NCBI GenBank assembly: GCA_035906255.1
Contig: JAMIFM010000020.1
Span: 1 to 64,000, forward strand
Origin: SB11 sp035906255
GTDB taxonomy: Bacteria; Bacteroidota; Bacteroidia; UBA8524
DNA length: 64,000 bases
Direction: 5' to 3'
In this document: one piece after another, positions 57,533 to 64,000 of the stretch
Layout of the letters: each line of letters begins with the position of its first letter
How positions within the stretch are numbered: position 1 is the stretch's first letter
The notes under the pieces: model-generated
The model's database searches: none
Told to the model about the DNA's origin: nothing
Seen by the model: the letters and a program-made list of their open reading frames with translations, nothing else
Position numbers and translations under genes: made by a program

Positions 57533-58888
57533 TTAGTCCTCAATAATAATAAAATCACCTCCGCCGGCACCCCTTTGCCCCGTTGGTGAAGTATCTTTTT
57601 TAGCAGTGTCGGCGGGATTTACTTTCACCCTTGTAAGACTATCGTGCAGCAATACCCACTTCATACTGGCAGTATCGGCCATGTCTTTCAAATACACTGT
57701 TTGTCCTTCTTCAAGTCCGTATTTCACATAGGCATCTTTGCTGTTGGTGGCTTCAACAACTACTTGCTGGCGTACCACACCTGAGCCGTCTTTTTTAAAC
57801 ACAAACGATTTATTACCTGATACGTTCACCGCCTCAACAGGAACGGTTAACACATTATCAAACGCATTGAAAAGTATGTTGCAACTGGTTGTCATTGAAG
57901 GGCGCAGAGTACTGTCTTTTGATAATACATCTATCACTACTTCAAATACTTTACTGTTTTGGTTAGGGCGTTGCTCACCAATGCTGGCAACTGCTTTCAC
58001 CTTACCTTCCAGTTTCTTCGATGGGTCTGCATCCAGCCCTATCTCTACCTTTTGCCCTGTTTTTACCTTTTGTATATCTACCTCGTTCACATACGACACT
58101 ACCTCCATTTCCCTTAAATCGGGCAGGTTGGCTACCTCGGGGTCCCACACGTTTATTGTACTGCCCACTACCCTTTTGCGGCCGTTCCATTCTTTAGCAT
58201 AAATAATCATACCGCCTTTAGGGGCATTCACCGTAAGTTCTGAAAGCAGGTCTTGAAATACTTTCAATTTATTTTGGGCTTTGGTAAGGTCTGATGACAC
58301 GATGCTCATTTTTGCCTTTGCCTGTGCCACTTTGTTTTTATAAGTATCTTTTTTTTGATTCAATGCCCGCTCAGCCTTTTCGTATGATATTTGCACTTGC
58401 TGTTTAATAGCAGGAGCTTCGTATTCTGATTGTTCAAGCTCCAGTTTCTTTTGCTTCAACTCGTAATCATAATTCACCAGTTCGTCACGGGCTTCGCGCA
58501 ACGATATGGCAGTATCTAACTGGGTTTGGTTATACTCCGATTCTTTTTTCTGTACATTCAGCAATTCCTCGTTCAGCTTGCTCATTACCTCCGTTCTATC
58601 CAACGAGGCCACATAATCTCCCGGTTGTACCACAGAGCCTTCGGCAATTATATCGTTAATCTTTATCTGGTATATACCCGCGTTGCGCAAGCCTATCGGG
58701 GCTGTAATATCGGTTTGGGTTTTGGCGCGTAATTCACCTGTTACGGTTATCACTACATCAAAACGACCTTTGGTTACTTTGGCTGTAACATCGGCACTGG
58801 GGCCGTCGCTACCTGAAAAAAACAGCCACCAAACCAGTAGTGCGGCCAACAAAGCAATGCCAATATAAAGTACAGTTTTTTTGTTCAT
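57533..58888 (-). CDS. MacA/HlyD-type periplasmic adaptor protein
   Basis: From ATG 58888 the 451-residue protein has an N-terminal anchor (about 5-25), a beta-barrel/lipoyl region beginning 'GRFDVVITVTGELRAKTQTD', a long alpha-helical hairpin (about 115-225, Lys/Gln/Glu-rich) and C-terminal membrane-proximal domains ('ALDADPSKKLEGKV'-like stretch). This is a membrane fusion protein bridging an inner-membrane permease and TolC. It is the first gene of the three-gene unit, 17 nt before the permease. The C terminus is Gly-rich. Confidence 0.88.
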   Translation of the reverse strand: MNKKTVLYIGIALLAALLVWWLFFSGSDGPSADVTAKVTKGRFDVVITVTGELRAKTQTDITAPIGLRNAGIYQIKINDIIAEGSVVQPGDYVASLDRTEVMSKLNEELLNVQKKESEYNQTQLDTAISLREARDELVNYDYELKQKKLELEQSEYEAPAIKQQVQISYEKAERALNQKKDTYKNKVAQAKAKMSIVSSDLTKAQNKLKVFQDLLSELTVNAPKGGMIIYAKEWNGRKRVVGSTINVWDPEVANLPDLREMEVVSYVNEVDIQKVKTGQKVEIGLDADPSKKLEGKVKAVASIGEQRPNQNSKVFEVVIDVLSKDSTLRPSMTTSCNILFNAFDNVLTVPVEAVNVSGNKSFVFKKDGSGVVRQQVVVEATNSKDAYVKYGLEEGQTVYLKDMADTASMKWVLLHDSLTRVKVNPADTAKKDTSPTGQRGAGGGDFIIIED

Positions 58889-59017
58889 AGTTTCCCAAAA
58901 TTCATCAAAACAACGAATATATAGAAAGCAAAGTATAGCGATGAGTAATTTAGACAAATTATTAGCAAGCAAGGCACCAAATCGGTGTTTATTTAATTAT
59001 CTGCCTGCATAAAAACA

Positions 59018-59043
59018 AAAACCCGCCACAATGGGCGGGTTTT
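59018..59043 (-). terminator. Terminator of the large T9SS protein gene
   Basis: AAAACCCGCC (59018-59027) pairs with GGCGGGTTTT (59034-59043) around a 6-nt loop; the minus strand continues with T-rich sequence. Confidence 0.85.
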
Positions 59044-59064
59044 AAAAGAAAAAGCGAAAAGGTA

Positions 59065-62000
59065 TTATTGATTTGTTTTCATAAACTTAAATACCGACAA
59101 TTGGCCGTTTTCATCCATTAGTTTAATCATGTAAACTCCTTCGGCCATATTTGAAACATTGATAAAGGCTGCACCTGTTTGTAATGTACCTGTTGATACC
59201 TGACGGCCATTAATATCAATAACCGTATAGGTAGCTGTGCCCTGCAAGCCTTCGATGTTCAGCACGTCGTTGGCAGGGTTAGGATACACTGCATATTTTA
59301 TGCTGTTTTCTTTAACCGATGAGGCTTTAGAATCAGGGAAGCTGCTGGTTGGATCGTAAGTACAATCGCCATATTGCGAGGGGCTATATATAAGGGATAG
59401 ATTGCTATACACTGTGCCGATATTAACAACCGCACCATTTAGAATTACCGGATTATTAAGAGTACTTACATTAGGCATTGTAACTGAATAATAGTATATC
59501 ATAGGTACGTCAACCAAAATGTCCCACTCGCTTATACCTCCGGGGTTAAATACATTTGCAGGATCTTGCCCCATGTAATGATCCATTACCAAACCGCTGG
59601 TGGTGAAACTGTAAATATTGTTATCAAACGTGTTGCAAGACACCAGCACAAACTGGTAGGTATTGCCGGGTAACAAATCGTTTTGAGAAGGAGAAGGACA
59701 AACAAAGGGGTTCATTTTCGGGCTGATTATTACCCCGTAGGTATTGTTTGCAAACAGGTTTTCAGAAATTACACAGGGAGGAGGGGTTGTTTGATAACCG
59801 GGTGCAAAATCATCAATGTATGATTCAACTCCATACGAACACGAGTTGAATATGTTACCCCATACAAAATAAGGCAGTGATTTCTCTATTAATATACCCC
59901 TTACCGAATTAAACTCATTACCGTTGGCAATAGTTACTTTGAAGCTGTTTTTCACTTCAATTGCCCTGTTTTCCATACCGGTAAACGTATTGTAATTGTT
60001 AATTTCAATATGGTTACTGTTATATACGCCAATGGCTATATTCACCTCATACCCGTTAAAATCATTGCCGTTCACTACTTTTATACTACCTGAGCCGTTG
60101 GTGATATAAACACCTGTACCCATCCAACCGCTAAAGCTATTGTCTTCCATATTGGTTTTAAGGGTCTCGTCTATATAAATACTCCGCATATCTGCAAGCC
60201 CGGCAAAGGCATTGGCTACCCCTGTAAAAGTATTTGATGATATATCATCCGTGACAACGTTGTTGCGTATATCAATGTAATGATTAGAAGTTTGGTAGTT
60301 ATATGCAGCATCAGACTCAGTAAGGTCACAATAAGGCTGAGCCACATACATATTACTAAAACTGCTGTTTTGAATTAATGCGCCGTTAGATGTGAAGTTG
60401 GTAAGGGCAATACTCACTTTATTATTTATGAAAGAGGTTATATTAACACGCACAACAGCAGCATCAGCAAATATGGCTACAATAGCATCCTTAATTGTTG
60501 AAGACATATCTGTTACTATCATACCGTCGCGCATTACTTCTATACCCTTCCACTGCTGGCAACTAAACAAGGTTGAGCGTTCGATATTAAGACGTGCACC
60601 CGGCTCAACCACAATTTTTGAGCATGGCCGCATCAGTATGCTTGAATTTCTGATAGTAAGCATAGCACCCGACATAACTCTAATTTCTCCTTCAAAAATC
60701 TCATTTACCCCATTAATAACAGTTGAACCGTAAAATTTATGGTTTCGGGGGTAATTCATTTTATGCCCTTGTGTACAATCTTCGCCCACAAATATGGCGT
60801 TGGATATGTAGCGGCGTGAGGGGCAGTTTACATCATACCCTTCAACATGATATAAGCCTTTTGCAGTAGGCACATAGTTTGTACCCCCTACCAGCAAAGG
60901 AACACCGTTTAAATACCAGCTATAACCGCTGTATAACGCTGAAACGGCAGGATCAACTTTAAGATTCGCAGCGGGAACATTAGGGCCGCCTGTGTTTACG
61001 ATACGCAAATACTCAGGCGACAGATAGGTTATATAACTTTCTTCGGATGTACCGCTCAGGTTAGTTAAACCTATTTGGGTACTGTTTTCAAACTTACCCG
61101 TTACATAAGTGTTGTTTGAACCGATAAAATTATCCATACCGCCAACCGTTTCGTTGCCGCTTTCTCCGGCACGCCACAATCCTTGTACGTTGCCGTTGTT
61201 TTCATTCAGCTGCGATACATAAATATCAGTACCGCCTGCACTGGTAGCCGATAATGGAGTGGTGCCGTTAAAAGTGGTTACACCTGTAAAAGTCCCCCCG
61301 ATTTTAAAGGTAGCACTGCCACTTTTGAAATCGTGACGAACTGAGGTTACTTTTTCTTGTGAGCCTGTGGTGTTGGTTAGTTTAACAACACGGTTTGGCG
61401 ACCACAGGAAGATTCCGTTGGGGTTAAATGCGGTAGTATAAACATCATTATTGCCTGTTGCTGAAGGTGAAATAGAAACTGTTGAAGGGGCATTATCGGT
61501 AACATTCACCTGATAATCAAAATTTCCGGCTACGTATAGTTTGTAATCAAAATAATCAAAATCTATATAAGCATTTATACCGCTCACTGCCACCGGATTT
61601 ACTACAATCATTTCATTTACCCATGCCCATGTATGGACACCTGCTTGCGGGCTTGAATTGATACGACCTACATACGCGGCACTGCCTCCAAAACTGGTGA
61701 GCATTGTGGTATAGGCTACCGGAGTGCCTATGCCGTTGTAGGGTTGATAAGCTATGGCATTACCGCCCCCTTGGGCATACTGGCCTGACACATAAATATC
61801 GGCAGATTGCCCACCTTCACGACAAGCAATATCAAGACCTACATCGTTTTGCGGGCCTCCGATTTTTGAAACCCAAGCTGTATTAAAATACGTTCCTGAT
61901 ACGGAGCTATGAACACGAAGTACAAATGCATCATAACCACCATTACTTGTAAGTATTACGGGACTGCTTTGGCCGTTAAAACCAAAAACGGTTGTGCCAC

Positions 62001-62616
62001 AATACCTGCCCGTTACTACTACTCCGCCTGATGCAATACCATAAACGGCCGTACCTGTTTCCTGACATTCGCCCCCACTTCCGTATGTTTTTTGCCAAAA
62101 CAGGTTACCATTTTGGTTGTAGTGGGCTACGAAAATATCATTGCCTTGCCCAGTATTGGCCGGAATTGTTATCGACGTTCCTGATTTTCCACCAAAAGTT
62201 ACTGCCACACTGCTGTTTACTGAACCGGTGATATAAACCCCGCCCCCTGAAGTGGATATGGCTACTTTGTTTAAATCGGTATTGTCTTTTAATGTTCCGC
62301 CGATTGAGTTGGCCCACAAAACAGAGCCATCACAGGCATATTTAACAAGGTAAATATCTTCATCGCCTGCACTGGTAAGGGTGGTGGTACCAAAGGTTAT
62401 TGTACCAGTAAAAAAACCTGCTGCATAAAAATTAGAAGAACCCCACTCTTGGGCTATGCTGCTGCCCCTATCGGTATTGGGTGCAGCGGTGGGAGATTGT
62501 GCCCACAAAAAGGCTTCGGGGTTTTGCTGCCCAAAAACAGCCCCTTTTGCAATTAATAAAAACAAGAATAAAAACGCTGATAATAAACGCTGTTTGAATA
62601 CTGACAGTACATTCAT
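59065..62616 (-). CDS. Large secreted beta-helix protein with T9SS sorting domain
   Basis: The 1,183-residue protein has a signal peptide (about 1-29). The first half (about 40-540) is built of repeated beta-propeller-like or SBBP-type strands ('GNDIFVAHYNQNGNLFWQKT', 'GGVYITGSVNSS'). After a Cys-containing linker, about 630-1000 forms a right-handed parallel beta-helix ('NHKFYGSTVINGVNEIFEGE', many N-x-x-x-G turns). The C terminus (about 1105-1183, 'YAVYPNPANDVLNIEGLQGT') is a type A Por domain. It is a cell-surface protein, perhaps adhesive or polysaccharide-related; no catalytic residues are assigned. Confidence 0.85.
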   Translation of the reverse strand: MNVLSVFKQRLLSAFLFLFLLIAKGAVFGQQNPEAFLWAQSPTAAPNTDRGSSIAQEWGSSNFYAAGFFTGTITFGTTTLTSAGDEDIYLVKYACDGSVLWANSIGGTLKDNTDLNKVAISTSGGGVYITGSVNSSVAVTFGGKSGTSITIPANTGQGNDIFVAHYNQNGNLFWQKTYGSGGECQETGTAVYGIASGGVVVTGRYCGTTVFGFNGQSSPVILTSNGGYDAFVLRVHSSVSGTYFNTAWVSKIGGPQNDVGLDIACREGGQSADIYVSGQYAQGGGNAIAYQPYNGIGTPVAYTTMLTSFGGSAAYVGRINSSPQAGVHTWAWVNEMIVVNPVAVSGINAYIDFDYFDYKLYVAGNFDYQVNVTDNAPSTVSISPSATGNNDVYTTAFNPNGIFLWSPNRVVKLTNTTGSQEKVTSVRHDFKSGSATFKIGGTFTGVTTFNGTTPLSATSAGGTDIYVSQLNENNGNVQGLWRAGESGNETVGGMDNFIGSNNTYVTGKFENSTQIGLTNLSGTSEESYITYLSPEYLRIVNTGGPNVPAANLKVDPAVSALYSGYSWYLNGVPLLVGGTNYVPTAKGLYHVEGYDVNCPSRRYISNAIFVGEDCTQGHKMNYPRNHKFYGSTVINGVNEIFEGEIRVMSGAMLTIRNSSILMRPCSKIVVEPGARLNIERSTLFSCQQWKGIEVMRDGMIVTDMSSTIKDAIVAIFADAAVVRVNITSFINNKVSIALTNFTSNGALIQNSSFSNMYVAQPYCDLTESDAAYNYQTSNHYIDIRNNVVTDDISSNTFTGVANAFAGLADMRSIYIDETLKTNMEDNSFSGWMGTGVYITNGSGSIKVVNGNDFNGYEVNIAIGVYNSNHIEINNYNTFTGMENRAIEVKNSFKVTIANGNEFNSVRGILIEKSLPYFVWGNIFNSCSYGVESYIDDFAPGYQTTPPPCVISENLFANNTYGVIISPKMNPFVCPSPSQNDLLPGNTYQFVLVSCNTFDNNIYSFTTSGLVMDHYMGQDPANVFNPGGISEWDILVDVPMIYYYSVTMPNVSTLNNPVILNGAVVNIGTVYSNLSLIYSPSQYGDCTYDPTSSFPDSKASSVKENSIKYAVYPNPANDVLNIEGLQGTATYTVIDINGRQVSTGTLQTGAAFINVSNMAEGVYMIKLMDENGQLSVFKFMKTNQ

Positions 62617-62750
62617 AAATTAATAAAATTAGGTAATGTGTTTAGGTTTAAAACACTACTAAGGTTTCACATTACTTTAATTTTAAAAACCTGAAAGGAA
62701 CAAGCGTATGCTTTTGAATGACAGTTGTACCCGTTTTTTGAACAACCGTT

Positions 62751-63509
62751 TTAGCCTATTTGCAGATTTCTTAAAAAATCATCGCGACGGCGCACTGATA
62801 TTTCAACCGTGCTACCATCGTCCATTACCGCATACCCCCCTTTTCCCTTTAAGTACTTACTAATGCGAGAGAGGTTTACTATATAGGATTGATGTACCCT
62901 GAAAAAACCAAAGTCTTCAAGCAGTTCTTCGTATTCTTTCAGTGTTTTGCTTACCGTCACCTTTTTACCGTTGTTCATGTAAAACGTGGTGTAGTTTTTT
63001 TCTCCCTCCAGTTTAATAATTTCTGAAAGTGTGGCAAAGTATATCTCTCTTGCCGATGGCAGAGCAATTTTCTGGTTGGTTTTATTATCTGCATTTGTAT
63101 TGTGCATTAATACCTCCAACCGTTTTTTGGTAAAACCCGCTGTTTTTTGCAAATATCTGTTCACCGCACCTTCCAATTCAGTAGGGTCAATAGGTTTCAA
63201 CAAATAATCAAGCGCCGAAAACTTAATGGCCTTTAAAGCATATTCGTCATGTGCGGTAATAAACACAGCATTAAAGACAGGTTTGTCAAATTTTTCAAGC
63301 AGGCTGAAAGAATTATCGTCTGTAAGCTCCACATCTAAAAAAACCAACTGCGGTTCTGTTTGTGCAATTATTTCATAAGCATTTGCCACACTACCAGCCT
63401 CACCTACAATTTCTATGTTTTTTCCCATATCCTTCAACATAAATTTAAGGCTCTCGCGGGTACTTAACTGGTCTTCAACAATCACTACTCGTATACTATC
63501 CGTTTGCAT
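62751..63509 (-). CDS. LytTR-family response regulator
   Basis: The 252-residue protein has a receiver domain (about 6-125) with the phospho-acceptor D59 in 'PQLVFLDVELTDD' and the conserved Thr/Lys pair in 'AVFITAHDEYALKAIKFSAL' and 'YLLKPIDP', followed by a LytTR DNA-binding domain (about 150-250, 'EGEKNYTTFYMNNGKKVTVS', 'FFRVHQSYIVNLSRISKYLK'). It overlaps the histidine kinase gene by 14 nt, so the two form a coupled two-component system of the LytS/LytR (YehU/YehT) kind. Confidence 0.93.
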   Translation of the reverse strand: MQTDSIRVVIVEDQLSTRESLKFMLKDMGKNIEIVGEAGSVANAYEIIAQTEPQLVFLDVELTDDNSFSLLEKFDKPVFNAVFITAHDEYALKAIKFSALDYLLKPIDPTELEGAVNRYLQKTAGFTKKRLEVLMHNTNADNKTNQKIALPSAREIYFATLSEIIKLEGEKNYTTFYMNNGKKVTVSKTLKEYEELLEDFGFFRVHQSYIVNLSRISKYLKGKGGYAVMDDGSTVEISVRRRDDFLRNLQIG

Positions 63510-64000
63510 AAGGAATTTTGATTAGTACTTGGGTACCTGCTGGTACTTGGTTATTAAATAAGTCATTTATCTGCACACTTGCCCCGTTTAGCCCATAATT
63601 GGCAAACAGCATTTCTAAACGTTCAACCGTTTGGTTTATACCCGTTGATTTATGTTTGGCTTTTAGCTGCCCCGTTTTGTATGCAGCCATACGCCCTATT
63701 CCGTTATCTGCCACTTCTATATGCAGATGCTCCATTGATTTTGTGACCACAAATTGTATTTTCCCCTCTCCCCTCGGACCTATACCGTGCTTTATTGCAT
63801 TTTCAATAAACGGCTGAACCACCATCGGTGGTATCAGCACCCGTTCAGTATCAATACTGCTGTCTATTTGTTGCACAAACTCTAATTTCCCGTCAAACCG
63901 CGCCTTTTCAAGTTCTACATAAAGATTAAGCATCTCTGTATCTTCTTGTAGGGTAATAAAATTATGTTTACTGTAATCTAATGCACTGCGCATCAGCTTT
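63496..64000 (-). CDS. LytS-type sensor histidine kinase, C-terminal part
   Basis: Only the last 168 codons are inside the window; the frame stays open to the end, reading K-L before the in-frame Met at 63993. The visible part is the end of the His_kinase domain ('LMRSALDYSKHNFITLQEDT') and an HATPase with N-box 'VVQPFIENAIKHGIGPRGEG' and 'ADNGIGRM'. These identify a LytS/YehU-type kinase that pairs with the overlapping response regulator. Its sensor region lies outside the window. Confidence 0.9.
   Translation of the reverse strand, partial: KLMRSALDYSKHNFITLQEDTEMLNLYVELEKARFDGKLEFVQQIDSSIDTERVLIPPMVVQPFIENAIKHGIGPRGEGKIQFVVTKSMEHLHIEVADNGIGRMAAYKTGQLKAKHKSTGINQTVERLEMLFANYGLNGASVQINDLFNNQVPAGTQVLIKIPYANG

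Overview
This 64 kb window comes from a chromosome of a Bacteroidota bacterium that uses the standard genetic code. Three proteins end in Por-type (T9SS) sorting domains, promoters fit the TTG / TAnnTTTG consensus of this phylum, and there is a menaquinone route, an ECF sigma factor paired with an outer-membrane barrel protein, and many secreted proteins and lipoproteins. The mix looks like a free-living, aerobic, non-Bacteroidales member (Flavobacteriia, Chitinophagia or relatives), but genus cannot be read from the window. No rRNA, tRNA, CRISPR array, prophage or insertion sequence was seen.

Layout. 0-8 kb: small envelope genes, menC-menA, a chromate-family transporter and an orphan urocanate hydratase. 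8-20 kb: a Fur/Zur-type regulator followed by a dispersed set of genes that I read as one metal (probably zinc) regulon: a His-rich DUF4625 protein, a CobW/COG0523 GTPase, a thioredoxin-reductase-like flavoprotein with a Tat-like leader, and a TonB-dependent receptor. Each has one or two copies of a palindrome close to TGCAACAATGTTGCA just upstream of its start. Between them sit an ECF sigma factor with a probable dual-membrane anti-sigma factor and two secreted peptidases (subtilase, bleomycin-hydrolase-like). 19.5-29.9 kb: kptA interrupted by an in-frame TGA, a SMUG2-type glycosylase, RidA, phosphoglycerate mutase, a large C10 peptidase, hydroxyacyl-CoA dehydrogenase, rpiB, tatC.

30-34.6 kb: a co-directional envelope redox cluster (two haem-c lipoproteins with CX4CH motifs, YceI, a DUF5777 barrel, two thioredoxin-fold proteins). 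34.8-54.6 kb: mainly housekeeping genes (yebC, crcB, der, ctp, murQ, rny, zapA, pheT, obg, adk, hpt, bioY), with two short lipoproteins, three unknown secreted or unknown proteins, a DUF559 nuclease and an unusual protein with sixteen consecutive Q[TN] heptads followed by pentapeptide repeats. 54.7-58.9 kb: a MacAB-TolC-like export system without its ATPase. 59-64 kb: a 1,183-residue T9SS beta-helix protein and a LytTR response regulator with its histidine kinase, cut by the window end.

Intergenic DNA carries three kinds of repeated structure: perfect or near-perfect palindromes (44 bp near 8.1 kb, three more near 54.6 kb), a 128/130-bp direct repeat near 20.9 kb, and nested inverted repeats of the GTCATTGCGA / GTCATGCTGA type at 32.0, 34.7 and 51.5 kb. 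The strongest candidate for a new system is the palindrome-controlled metal regulon at 8.2-19.5 kb.
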